Below, piece after piece: positions 8,802 to 16,695 of a stretch of 49,766 nt of DNA. A program made the position numbers and the translations under genes. The stretch is taken from assembly GCF_900116345.1 (NCBI RefSeq), contig NZ_FPAH01000018.1, positions 1-49,766 of the forward strand, given 5' to 3'. Source of the DNA: Succinivibrio dextrinosolvens. Its GTDB lineage: Bacteria > Pseudomonadota > Gammaproteobacteria > Enterobacterales > Succinivibrionaceae. Numbering within the stretch: position 1 is the stretch's first letter; each line of letters begins with the position of its first letter. The notes beneath the pieces are model-generated. The model ran no database searches and had not been told where the DNA came from. It saw nothing but the letters and a program-made list of their open reading frames with translations.

Positions 8802-10589
8802 GTGAAAGCTAAAAGATCAGCTTTAAATGTATATTTATGCACTTTACTTACAGCAGCAACTTTAACTTTAAGCGCATGTACAAGTTCTTCTGTAAAAAAA
8901 ATCGAATCAGTAAATGCATTTGGTCCGCTAAATTTAACCGCTCAGGAATACAGACAGGCATTTGAAGATGCATCTGCAGATGAAAGCTTCAAGGCTCTTA
9001 TCCTTTATACAAGATCACAGATTGTTGAGAACAAGCTTGATCAGGCAGGAGCAAGTGTAAGCCAGCTGTATGCAAGCGCTGCAACTCCAACCCAGAAGGA
9101 TGAGGCAGCCATGGTTGATGCAATGCTGCTCTCAAAGAAGAATCAGTTTGATGAGGCAGAACAGAAACTATCCGCCATCAACTACAAGGCTCTGCCAAAG
9201 CAGGATATTTCATACTTCCTGGTTTTAAATACCAACGTAAATACCAATCTTTACAGCAAGACCCACGATCCTAAGTATCAGATTACAGCATTCAAGAGCG
9301 AATCTGCTCTTGAGAGATATGTAACCCGTGATTCCGATAAGAGAAAGGTTCTGCTGAGATCTGTTGATTTGTTAAAGCAGCTTGATGATCAGACCTTATC
9401 TTCAGCATACACCAACGTTAAGAACGATACCGACAAAGGTTTCTATGAGTATGCAATCATTGATAAATCATCAAATACCCAGTTAAAGGATCAGATGATG
9501 GATACCTTTGCCAAGAAGTATCCAAATCATCCTCTGCTGCTGTTATCCTCACCTCAGAAAGCTGAACCTGTAGTAACCGGACAGGATGCCCGTGATGTCA
9601 CTCCTAGGGGCGGTAAGGCTGTCGCAGTAGATTCACAGGCTCTGTTCTCTCTTCAGGATGGCGATCAGATTGCCGTACTGCTGCCTCTTTCCGGAAGATT
9701 TGCTTCATCTGTAGGAGAACCTGCCAAACTTGGTATTCTTACCGCATTAAAGGACAGAGGTTCAAAGGCTAAGGTTACCTTCTACGATACCAACAAGACC
9801 AACATTTCTCAGATTGTTGCTACTATTTCATCAAACGGCACCAAGCTGGTTATCGGACCAATTCTGAAGCCTGAAGTTAATGCCATGAATGCTGCCGGCC
9901 TTAAGATTCCATCAATTACCCTGAACTCACCAGAGGGCAACCGTCCTGTAAATCAGTGGTACTTTGATTTAGGTCCAAACTATGAAGGCGCAATTGCAGC
10001 TTCAAAGATTTATGCTGACGGCTATAAGAGCCCTGTTGCAATCGGTTTAAGTACTGACAAGGCTTCCCAGCGTTCAGTCAACAGCTTTATGAATACCTTC
10101 GGCAAGGTAAGCAGCAATGCAGTAGTATGTAACTACAGCAATCCTGCTAATGTTGCCTCAGAAATCGCTAAATGCCCATTTGCTTCAGCAGATTCAGCCT
10201 ACGTAAGTGCATCTGTTATTGATGCAGTTCAGATCAAGGCTGCAATTCCATCAAATGTTGCTGTTTATCTGACCGACAAGAGCTACATGGGTGTTAACAA
10301 CTCCTCACAGGAGCTGGCACTTAAGGGCGCAATCCTCGGTGATATGCCATGGGTACTGACCGACAGCTCCTTAAAAGAGAGCTTCATGAAGACAATGCCA
10401 AAGGCAAATTCTCAAGTTCAGAGAATCTTTGCAGCCTCCTATGACGCTGTAAACTTTGCCTTCAATATCCAGCAGCTTGCTTCAAATCAGAACGACGTTT
10501 TACACGGTCTGTCAGGAGATATCTCCCTGGGACATGACGGTCTGATTGAATCTACTCCAATGTGGGTTGAGCTAGGCGCTGTAAGATAA
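8802..10589 (+). CDS. lpoA: Penicillin-binding protein activator LpoA (LppC family)
   Basis: LpoA is the outer-membrane lipoprotein that activates PBP1A for peptidoglycan synthesis. The product is 595 residues with lipobox LTLSAC (Cys26). It has an N-terminal helical repeat region (about residues 35-260) and a C-terminal periplasmic-binding-protein-like domain starting near DQIAVLLPLSGRF (about residue 285). The start is GTG at 8802, with AGGAAG 5 bases upstream. Its position opposite rsmI agrees with the yraL/yraM arrangement of other gammaproteobacteria. The yraN-diaA genes that usually follow are absent; a strong terminator and a gene on the other strand come next. Confidence 0.93.
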   Translation: MKAKRSALNVYLCTLLTAATLTLSACTSSSVKKIESVNAFGPLNLTAQEYRQAFEDASADESFKALILYTRSQIVENKLDQAGASVSQLYASAATPTQKDEAAMVDAMLLSKKNQFDEAEQKLSAINYKALPKQDISYFLVLNTNVNTNLYSKTHDPKYQITAFKSESALERYVTRDSDKRKVLLRSVDLLKQLDDQTLSSAYTNVKNDTDKGFYEYAIIDKSSNTQLKDQMMDTFAKKYPNHPLLLLSSPQKAEPVVTGQDARDVTPRGGKAVAVDSQALFSLQDGDQIAVLLPLSGRFASSVGEPAKLGILTALKDRGSKAKVTFYDTNKTNISQIVATISSNGTKLVIGPILKPEVNAMNAAGLKIPSITLNSPEGNRPVNQWYFDLGPNYEGAIAASKIYADGYKSPVAIGLSTDKASQRSVNSFMNTFGKVSSNAVVCNYSNPANVASEIAKCPFASADSAYVSASVIDAVQIKAAIPSNVAVYLTDKSYMGVNNSSQELALKGAILGDMPWVLTDSSLKESFMKTMPKANSQVQRIFAASYDAVNFAFNIQQLASNQNDVLHGLSGDISLGHDGLIESTPMWVELGAVR

Positions 10590-10637
10590 GCTAAGACAGA
10601 AAATCTTTGGAGACACTTCAAGGACTCCATCAAGACG

Positions 10638-10669
10638 AAGGGATGCAAAATTGCATCCCTTCCTGTTTT
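10638..10669 (+). terminator. Rho-independent terminator after lpoA
   Basis: AAGGGATGC pairs with GCATCCCTT around a short AAAATT loop, followed by CCTGTTTT. The stem also lies just past the end of the convergent EspA-like gene and may serve both directions, though the minus-strand T-run is poor. Confidence 0.8.
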
Positions 10670-10688
10670 GTATAAAAGAATTGTGTTA

Positions 10689-11273
10689 CTAGTTCTTTGC
10701 CAGTCCCTGCAGGATCTGATTTGCATTCTTAATCTGATCACTTGCACCGCTTACGAAGCTGTTGTACTGGCCCATGAAGTCCTGCAGCTTAACCATCTGT
10801 GTCTGGTTGTCAGAGTTGCAGTTCTCTGCCATGTGCTGAATCTGAGAAGTGATAGCTCGTACCTGTTCTGCGGTTTTACTAGGTATAAATAAAACTTTCT
10901 GTGTCATTGAAGATGCTCCTCTGAAGGAAGCTGGCAAATTGACCTCAGATGCGCCCCAACTTGAAGTGTCAATACCAAGAGATTTTGCCTCCTCGTAGTA
11001 GCTCTTTAAAATCGATGCTCTCTTTTTATTGTTGTCATCATCATCCTTGGTAACTCCACCAAGATCAGCATTCATTCTATCTACAAGATTGTTAAGTTTC
11101 TTTGCTTTGTCATTTTGGCCCTTCATATCAGAAATCTTCATTTCAGCTTCTTTCTTCTTGGTGGCACCAACCTCCAGCATCACCATAGCTGCCATCATTT
11201 GGATGGACATGCCCTCGAACTCGGTTCCCTTGATTGCATTTACATTTGAAGTTGAAATTGCACCTACTGACAT
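10689..11273 (-). CDS. EspA/SseB-like type III secretion filament (translocator) protein, copy 1
   Basis: This 194-residue protein has no signal peptide. A hydrophobic helix (about residues 20-36, IQMMAAMVMLEVG) is followed by a charged coiled-coil segment, a variable middle, and a C-terminal heptad-rich helix (QMVKLQDFMGQYNSFVSGA). This order resembles EspA and SseB, the filament proteins of some type III secretion systems; the call rests on architecture and by-eye similarity. The first ~70 and last ~60 residues nearly match copies at 11745 and 32709, while the part after SSWG is longest here. It lies 471 bp from copy 2, in tandem. No secretion apparatus gene is in the window. Another helical secreted family cannot be excluded. 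Confidence 0.55.
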   Translation of the reverse strand: MSVGAISTSNVNAIKGTEFEGMSIQMMAAMVMLEVGATKKKEAEMKISDMKGQNDKAKKLNNLVDRMNADLGGVTKDDDDNNKKRASILKSYYEEAKSLGIDTSSWGASEVNLPASFRGASSMTQKVLFIPSKTAEQVRAITSQIQHMAENCNSDNQTQMVKLQDFMGQYNSFVSGASDQIKNANQILQGLAKN

Positions 11274-11347
11274 AATCGTTACCTCATTAGTTGTAAAAAT
11301 CTTTTGAAGAAATCTGACCTTTAATTCGTGAATCAGACTCTTTTCGT

Positions 11348-11401
11348 TTAACCTTTGTCTTAAGTATAAATCAAAAATTCCAAAAAGATGTAACTACTTT
11401 T
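11348..11401 (-). promoter_or_regulatory. Shared promoter-like element upstream of EspA-like copy 1
   Basis: The minus strand reads AAAAGTAGTTACATC, then about 17 bases later TATACTTAAGACAAAGGTTAA. The same block occurs 69-75 bp before all three EspA-like genes. TATACT is a fair -10; the -35 position (ACATCT) is poor, which suggests an activator-dependent promoter. The 471-bp gap also has an inverted repeat at 11463-11483 and the copy 2 terminator. Confidence 0.5.
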
Positions 11402-11462
11402 GAATATATATCCTGTTTTGTTTAAATTTGGAATACATGTCACAAATTCTACTTGTTTTGTA

Positions 11463-11483
11463 ACTACATTATCATAATGTAGT
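11463..11483. repeat. Inverted repeat ACTACATT-N5-AATGTAGT
   Basis: This perfect 8-bp inverted repeat lies about 190 bp upstream of copy 1. The same repeat with a 3-bp spacer lies at the same distance upstream of copy 2 (12450-12468). It may be an operator or simply part of the duplicated segment. Confidence 0.5.
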
Positions 11484-11680
11484 AGAAAAGAATCTGATGA
11501 TTGTTACTGCTTTGAAATATTCTCTGTGACAATTAAACTGATTTTCTTGGCTTACCATCAATAAGCTCATTGTTGCTCTCTCAGATACAGCTCTTCTCTT
11601 TGACACATGTTATAGAACTGAGCTTTTCGATTTTTTGAAATTCGAAATATCAAGAAACAGTCTTATTTTTTTACTATCAG

Positions 11681-11719
11681 AAAAATCAAAAAGGATACCA
11701 CCCTAGGATAGTATCCTTT
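11681..11719 (-). terminator. Rho-independent terminator of EspA-like copy 2
   Basis: On the minus strand AAAGGATAC pairs with GTATCCTTT, followed by TTGATTTTT. It lies 26 bp after the stop of copy 2. Confidence 0.75.
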
Positions 11720-11744
11720 ACGACAAACATAAGGACAAATTCTA

Positions 11745-12260
11745 CTAATTCTTTGCCAGGCCCTGCAGGATCTGATTTGCATTCTTAATCTGATCACTTG
11801 CACCGCTTACGAAGCTGTTGTACTGGCCCATGAAGTCCTGCAGCTTAACCATCTGAGTCTGGTTGTCAGAGTTGCAGTTCTCTGCCATGTGCTGAATGCC
11901 GGAAGTTATAGCACGCACCTGCTCTGAAGACTTAGAGCCACCCCAATTAGAAATATCAACACCTAAGCCTTTTGCTTGACTCATATACTTAGCTAAAATT
12001 GTAGCTCTGCCAGCCTTATCTGAATCCTCATCCTTGGTGTACTTGCCAAGCTCGCCATTCATTCTGTCCAGAAGATTATTCAGCTGTTTTGCTTTATCGT
12101 TCTGAGCCTTCATATCGCCGATTTTCATTTCTGCTTCTTTCTTCTTGGTGGCACCTACCTCCAGCATCACCATAGCTGCCATCATCTGGATGGACATACC
12201 CTCGAACTCGGTACCCTTGATTGCATTTACATTTGAAGTTGAAATTGCACCTACTGACAT
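11745..12260 (-). CDS. EspA/SseB-like type III secretion filament (translocator) protein, copy 2
   Basis: This 171-residue paralog of the gene at 10689 has near-identical ends and a short central segment: after SNWG only about five residues (GSKSS) precede EQVRAIT, against about 25 in copy 1. The ATG at 12260 was chosen because the sequence from there (MSVGAISTSNVNAIKG) is the same as copy 1 and has the same GAGG ribosome site; an upstream in-frame start at 12380 lies inside the promoter block shared with copy 1. The predicted form is the same: a hydrophobic helix, a coiled coil, a variable loop and a C-terminal coiled coil. The functional call is inferred from resemblance to EspA/SseB. Confidence 0.55.
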   Translation of the reverse strand: MSVGAISTSNVNAIKGTEFEGMSIQMMAAMVMLEVGATKKKEAEMKIGDMKAQNDKAKQLNNLLDRMNGELGKYTKDEDSDKAGRATILAKYMSQAKGLGVDISNWGGSKSSEQVRAITSGIQHMAENCNSDNQTQMVKLQDFMGQYNSFVSGASDQIKNANQILQGLAKN

Positions 12261-12334
12261 AATCGTTACCTCATTAGTTATAAAAATCTTTTGAAGAAAT
12301 CTGACCTTTAATTCGTGAATCAGACTCTTTTCGT

Positions 12335-12388
12335 TTAACCTTTGACTTAAGTATAAAATAAAATTTTCCAAAAGATGCAACTACTTTT
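12335..12388 (-). promoter_or_regulatory. Shared promoter-like element upstream of EspA-like copy 2
   Basis: The minus strand reads AAAAGTAGTTGCATC and then TATACTTAAGTCAAAGGTTAA, the same block and spacing as for copies 1 and 3. It starts 75 bp before the ATG. The rest of the 353-bp gap holds an inverted repeat (12450-12468) and the sspB terminator. Confidence 0.5.
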
Positions 12389-12449
12389 GAATATATACCC
12401 TGTTTTGTTTAAAATTGGAATACATATCACACTTTCTTGATATTTTTCC

Positions 12450-12468
12450 ACTACATTTACAATGTAGT
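12450..12468. repeat. Inverted repeat ACTACATT-N3-AATGTAGT
   Basis: This is the counterpart of the repeat at 11463-11483, at the same distance (about 190 bp) before the start of copy 2. Confidence 0.5.
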
Positions 12469-12574
12469 CTCATAAAACAACTGATAAATATTTATGCTTA
12501 TAAACAGCATAAATAAGGCTAAAAGACAGGAAAATCTGAAGTAAAAAAAAGAAAAGTGCGTTATATAAATAGAC

Positions 12575-12599
12575 AGATACGGCATCACAAACCGTATCT
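12575..12599 (-). terminator. Terminator-like hairpin after sspB
   Basis: On the minus strand AGATACGG pairs with CCGTATCT around a 9-base loop, just past the sspB stop. The following stretch is AT-rich but is not a clean T-run. Confidence 0.45.
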
Positions 12600-12613
12600 A
12601 TAATGCGCAACTA

Positions 12614-13144
12614 TTATTCATCCACGAAGCTAAAGCCAGGTTCCTTAGAGGTCTCTGTAGAGCTCTTTACCTCTGAGGTCTGACTCTTTTGCTCTTCTGT
12701 TTTAGCTTCTTTTGGTTCTGAACTCTCCTCCCCCTCATCAAGTTCGAAGTCAGGACCTTCGGACTCAAGTCCCTCATCAGGGTAGATATCTGCATCCTCA
12801 GGTTCAGGAGAAAGATCAAGCTGCTCCAAAGCCTTTCCGATTGGAAGTGCAGATCCGGTTTCAAGAGCAATCAGCTGCTCCATGGCGATATAAGGAACAA
12901 AGATATCCTCGGCAACACCTTTGAATCTGGCTTTAAAGGAAATACCACGTGGAAGAGTCTGGAATTCACCAATAGCGGTAGGAGATAAGGAAAGGATTAT
13001 ATTGCCGTTTTTAACATAATCCATTGGAACCTTTACCTTAGGAATAGTGGCATCAATCAGAAGATGGGGAGTTATATCGTTATCAAGCAGCCAACTGTAA
13101 TATGCATTAAATAAAAATGGTTTTAAGCTGGATAATCTGTGCAT
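12614..13144 (-). CDS. sspB: ClpXP specificity-enhancing factor SspB
   Basis: SspB delivers ssrA-tagged proteins to the ClpXP protease. Residues 1-107 match the substrate-binding domain closely: RPYLL-like KPFLFNAYYSWLLDN, TPHLLIDATIP and VPMDYVKNGNIILSLSP. The rest (about 110-176) is an acidic, disordered tail, as in the family. The tail ends EPGFSFVDE, whereas E. coli SspB ends in the ClpX-binding LRVVK; no such motif is visible here. In E. coli sspB follows sspA near rplM-rpsI; here sspB stands alone about 6 kb from rplM-rpsI and sspA is not seen. GGAG precedes the start. Confidence 0.9.
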   Translation of the reverse strand: MHRLSSLKPFLFNAYYSWLLDNDITPHLLIDATIPKVKVPMDYVKNGNIILSLSPTAIGEFQTLPRGISFKARFKGVAEDIFVPYIAMEQLIALETGSALPIGKALEQLDLSPEPEDADIYPDEGLESEGPDFELDEGEESSEPKEAKTEEQKSQTSEVKSSTETSKEPGFSFVDE

Positions 13145-13312
13145 ATAAAAATACTCCTCTGATCATGTCCTGCTTCCATTATATCTATATAGACATAGGT
13201 GCTCAAATTATTCTTAATATTTTGAAAAGTCGCATATATTTTTTTTAAATCTTCATGTATAATTATTATTAGTGTTATTAATTTTAAGAATCTTTTTACT
13301 TCGTGATTTACT

Positions 13313-13744
13313 ATGACTGGTTTTGACATCGAACAGACACTTTTAAAGTATGGAGACATCATCCATCTTAAAAGGCCTGTATCCAAATACGTTAAAGCAA
13401 CTGCTGAACAGCGGGCCAGTCAGTTCATGCCTTTTGATGCCCTCACCGGTTACTCTGATGCCATTGATGAAGTGGACAGAGTTACTGATCATGCCCCTGA
13501 TTTTGATGAGAACTCTCTGCAGTATCAGGAAATCAACGAAAAGATAGCAAAACTAAAAACAGTCATCGAAAAGAAGCCTAAGGTTACCATGAGGATCTTT
13601 GTACCGGACAGAGATAAGGCCGGTGGAGAGTATCTGAATGTAACCGGACATCTGAGACGCATTGATGAAACCAATCGTATCTTCAGCTTCACAGATGCAA
13701 AAGATATCAGCTTTGAAAACGTGGTCAGGATAACTATAGATTAA
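13313..13744 (+). CDS. YolD-like protein paired with a Y-family polymerase
   Basis: The 143-residue protein carries RASQFMPFDALTGYSDAI, the signature of YolD-like proteins, which typically precede UvrX/DinB-type polymerases in Firmicutes. The C-terminal half (from about residue 80) is predicted beta-rich and ends in VVRITID. It lies 14 bp upstream of the polymerase gene, so the two form an operon. A role as polymerase accessory or regulator is inferred from this pairing. There is no clear ribosome site before the ATG. No recognisable LexA box was found upstream, though a TATAAT occurs near 13258. Confidence 0.75.
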   Translation: MTGFDIEQTLLKYGDIIHLKRPVSKYVKATAEQRASQFMPFDALTGYSDAIDEVDRVTDHAPDFDENSLQYQEINEKIAKLKTVIEKKPKVTMRIFVPDRDKAGGEYLNVTGHLRRIDETNRIFSFTDAKDISFENVVRITID

Positions 13745-13758
13745 AAGGCTTAAGTTGT

Positions 13759-15297
13759 ATGGATAACATTAATAGTAAAAAAACACCTATATATATAGCC
13801 ATAGACTTAAAGTCATTCTATGCGTCTGTTGAATGCGTAGACAGAAAGCTTGATCCTATTTCTGTTAATCTTGTGGTTGCAGATGCCTCAAGATCAAAAA
13901 GTACCATCTGTCTTGCAGTCTCCCCTTCCCTCAAGGCCTTAGGAGTCCCGGGCAGACCTCGTCTTTTTGAGGTGATTCAGAAAATCGATGAGGTAAACAG
14001 ACAACGACTAGCAGAAAACAATCTGCAGCGCTTTGAAGGCAAATCCGTATACCAGGACGAACTTGAAGCTAATCCTGCGCTGGCGGTGGACTATATTATT
14101 GCCACTCCAAGAATGCAGCGCTACATGGATTACTCTACACTTATCTATGATATCTACTGCAGCTTTATAGCTCCCGATGATATTGATGTCTATTCAATTG
14201 ATGAAGTCTTCATGGAGGTCTCAACCTACCTTGATGCCTATCATTGTTCAGCTGAGGAGCTCTGCATCAAGATCTTAAGAGAGGTATACAATCAGACCGG
14301 ACTTACCGCAACCGCAGGCATCGGTACCAATATGTTTCTTGCCAAGATTGCCATGGATGTCGTTGCCAAAAAAGCAACTCCTAATGAATTCGGTGTCCGC
14401 ATGGCATCTTTAAATGAGAAATCCTACAGATTAACCATGTGGAATCATGAGCCTTTATCTGATTTCTGGAGTATAGGACCAGGAATTGAAAATAGACTTA
14501 AGGCTATCGGGATCTATACCATGGGGGACCTTGCCCGCTGCTCTCTTGAGAATGAGGATCTGCTGTTCAGGGTATTTGGAGTCAGAGCCGAATTTCTCAT
14601 AGATCACGCCTGGGGCTATGAAACCGCGACCATCCCAGATATCAAAAAAATCGTCCGCAGACGAAAGAGCATGAGTCAGGGACAGGTGCTGCCCCGTTCC
14701 TATACCAATGCCGAAGGTAAGGTTGTAATTCAGGAGATGACAGAACAGCTCTGTCTTGATCTCATGAAGGAAGGTCTGGTCTGCTCAAAGATAGTCATTG
14801 ATGTCGGCTACGATAAGAACAACCATCCTAACCGTACCAACTCCCAGGAGAACAACAACTTCTATACCGATCAGTACGGAAGGCTTATACCAAAGCCAGC
14901 CCATGGAACAGTATCCCTCCCCTTCCCTACTGTATCCTTCTCAGTTGTGAATCATGCGGTTTTAGAGCTTTACTCTAAGATCACAGTGCCCTTCTACAAT
15001 GTGAGAAGACTCAGGGTCTGTGCCATTGAGCTTTTGGATACAAAAGAGCTTGAAGCGCTAAATTCCAAACCGGCAGAACCTTATCAGACCGACCTCTTTG
15101 CCATGATTGATCCTACTCCACAGCAGGAGGAGACCAAAATAGACAAAGAGAAGGAAGAAAAGGAAATCAAAGCCCAGAAGGCGATGATTATGATTAAAGA
15201 GAAATACGGAAAAAACGCTATTCTGAAAGGAAACAACTTTGAGCAGGGAGCGACCGCCATTGAAAGAAACAGGCAGATTGGAGGACACAAGGCCTGA
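13759..15297 (+). CDS. Y-family DNA polymerase (UvrX/DinB-like translesion polymerase)
   Basis: This is a translesion DNA polymerase of 512 residues. Catalytic acidic residues are visible in IAIDLKSFYASVE (Asp16 region) and YSIDEVFMEV (about residue 146), followed by the thumb helix-hairpin-helix (FWSIGPGIENRLKAIGI). A little-finger domain follows RRRKSMSQGQVL. QTDLF at about residue 442 fits the beta-clamp binding motif. The sequence looks closer to Firmicutes UvrX/YqjW than to E. coli DinB or UmuC, and it has the YolD-like partner found in those bacteria, which suggests transfer. The C-terminal tail after the clamp motif is charged and lysine/glutamate rich. Confidence 0.88.
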   Translation: MDNINSKKTPIYIAIDLKSFYASVECVDRKLDPISVNLVVADASRSKSTICLAVSPSLKALGVPGRPRLFEVIQKIDEVNRQRLAENNLQRFEGKSVYQDELEANPALAVDYIIATPRMQRYMDYSTLIYDIYCSFIAPDDIDVYSIDEVFMEVSTYLDAYHCSAEELCIKILREVYNQTGLTATAGIGTNMFLAKIAMDVVAKKATPNEFGVRMASLNEKSYRLTMWNHEPLSDFWSIGPGIENRLKAIGIYTMGDLARCSLENEDLLFRVFGVRAEFLIDHAWGYETATIPDIKKIVRRRKSMSQGQVLPRSYTNAEGKVVIQEMTEQLCLDLMKEGLVCSKIVIDVGYDKNNHPNRTNSQENNNFYTDQYGRLIPKPAHGTVSLPFPTVSFSVVNHAVLELYSKITVPFYNVRRLRVCAIELLDTKELEALNSKPAEPYQTDLFAMIDPTPQQEETKIDKEKEEKEIKAQKAMIMIKEKYGKNAILKGNNFEQGATAIERNRQIGGHKA

Positions 15298-15313
15298 CAA
15301 TCTGCGCTATCTG

Positions 15314-16399
15314 CTATTTCTTCTCCTCTGAGAGCCTCTTGGCAATCTTCAGGAATAAATCTGATGGATTATGTTTATACTCCTCCGGTTCATACTCTAT
15401 ATCCGGCTGCATGGTAATCATCTCAATTCTGCTGATAAGATGTCTTTCCATCTTTTCAACTGCACTCAGATTGTTTCTTTCACTGTTGAAAAGTTTCAGC
15501 TGCTCATCAATGGAGTATACAGGGTGAGATTTGAGATCGTAAAGACAGAACTCATCAGAGTAATCCATACCGGAATAAAGTTTCAGAAATGCCTTATAAG
15601 CTGCAACCAGGGATTTAGGGTCTTCCTTCTGAATCTTTACAGCTTTATCGTACATAACCAGGAATCTAGCCAGAGTCTGAGGATTCTTGTTGGCAAATTC
15701 AGAACAGGCGATAAAGAACAACGGAACCATGGCATCCACCTGTTCTGCAGAAGCAGCAGACTTATAGCCGTTAGCCTGAGCCTCAAAGGTATGAGGAGCC
15801 CATAGAATCATGGCATCTCCGTTACCTTTATTCATGTAATTAACAAAATCAGAAAGCTTACCGTCTACAACCTTTACATCCGTATAGGAGAGACCGAACA
15901 GATCGAGCCAGTTTGAGAGAATATAGGAAGCAGAGGTCAGTTTACGAATAAAGATAGTCTTGTTCTTAATGGTTTCCTTTGAGCCATAAACCTCAGGATA
16001 ATCAGGATTAGCGCCTTTTACCTTTAAGATATCACTGTCAGGCCTTACCATGATTTCTGTGGAGGTGGATTCATTATTACCAAGACCTATATAGGTTATA
16101 TCAAGCCCCTTGCTGCCAATAACCGCAGGAACACAGCCAACGCCTGCCAATTCCCATGCGCCTTTGTTTACCTTTTTGTCATTTAAAAGATCAATTCCGG
16201 CGACATTCTTAATACTCAGATCAATATCAAGACCTAATTCCTTATCCCAGCCTTTTTCAATTCCGTACCATACCAGAAAAGCCTCATGCTCAAGCAGCAG
16301 CGACACCTTAAGTTTTCTTAAGGAATCCTCTGCCTGTACAGAAAAACAGCACAGTAAAAAAGATATAGCCAGACATTTTATAAATCTAGATAACATCAT
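15314..16399 (-). CDS. Periplasmic substrate-binding protein (NMT1/SsuA-like)
   Basis: This is a 361-residue protein with an N-terminal signal peptide (hydrophobic residues ~8-23, cleavage near VQAED). It matches the ABC-type binding proteins of the NMT1/SsuA/TauA group: KVSLLLEHEAFLVWYGIEKGW at the N-terminus and MILWAPHTFEAQANGYKS later. Such proteins bind thiamine precursors, sulfonates or nitriles for import. No ATPase or permease gene is adjacent, so it is an orphan. It is divergent from a chemoreceptor (296-bp gap), so it may present its ligand to a receptor or work with a distant transporter. The ligand is unknown. Confidence 0.75.
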   Translation of the reverse strand: MMLSRFIKCLAISFLLCCFSVQAEDSLRKLKVSLLLEHEAFLVWYGIEKGWDKELGLDIDLSIKNVAGIDLLNDKKVNKGAWELAGVGCVPAVIGSKGLDITYIGLGNNESTSTEIMVRPDSDILKVKGANPDYPEVYGSKETIKNKTIFIRKLTSASYILSNWLDLFGLSYTDVKVVDGKLSDFVNYMNKGNGDAMILWAPHTFEAQANGYKSAASAEQVDAMVPLFFIACSEFANKNPQTLARFLVMYDKAVKIQKEDPKSLVAAYKAFLKLYSGMDYSDEFCLYDLKSHPVYSIDEQLKLFNSERNNLSAVEKMERHLISRIEMITMQPDIEYEPEEYKHNPSDLFLKIAKRLSEEKK

Positions 16400-16485
16400 G
16401 CCCTCGCCTCTGATTCAAAATTTAGAGCTTCTAAAAAGTAAGTTTAGTATATAAAGGGTTAATGTATAAAAAGAAACTTGCAGGC

Positions 16486-16522
16486 AGGTCACAAACAGTA
16501 TTTTTAAGCAAAAATATCTGAC
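16486..16522. repeat. Compound inverted repeat between binding-protein gene and chemoreceptor
   Basis: GGTCA/TGACC arms enclose GTATTTTT/AAAAATAT arms. It lies in the divergent intergenic region and could be an operator. No protein is assigned. No flagellar sigma-28 promoter (TAAA-N15-GCCGATAA) was found in the region. Confidence 0.35.
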
Positions 16523-16695
16523 CTAAATTTTGGCTCAAATCTCATTTTTTATATGACTTTTGTAACAAAACACAAAAAATAATATGAAATTTAAGGAATT
16601 ATTTTGATTATCACACATAATTATCTATGAAGTGGTATTGAATCTTATCAGGCTTTTCTTTGACCTATAAGATAGTTAACGTTAGGATAATCAAT

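Noticed and set aside
10689-12260. Tandem repeats as a CRISPR array or phage-type repeat
   Set aside because: The repeat units are whole genes with promoters, not short spaced repeats; no cas genes are present.
12261-12380. Longer N-terminus for EspA-like copy 2
   Set aside because: The region is the promoter block shared at nucleotide level with copy 1, and the downstream ATG has the same ribosome site and protein start as copy 1.
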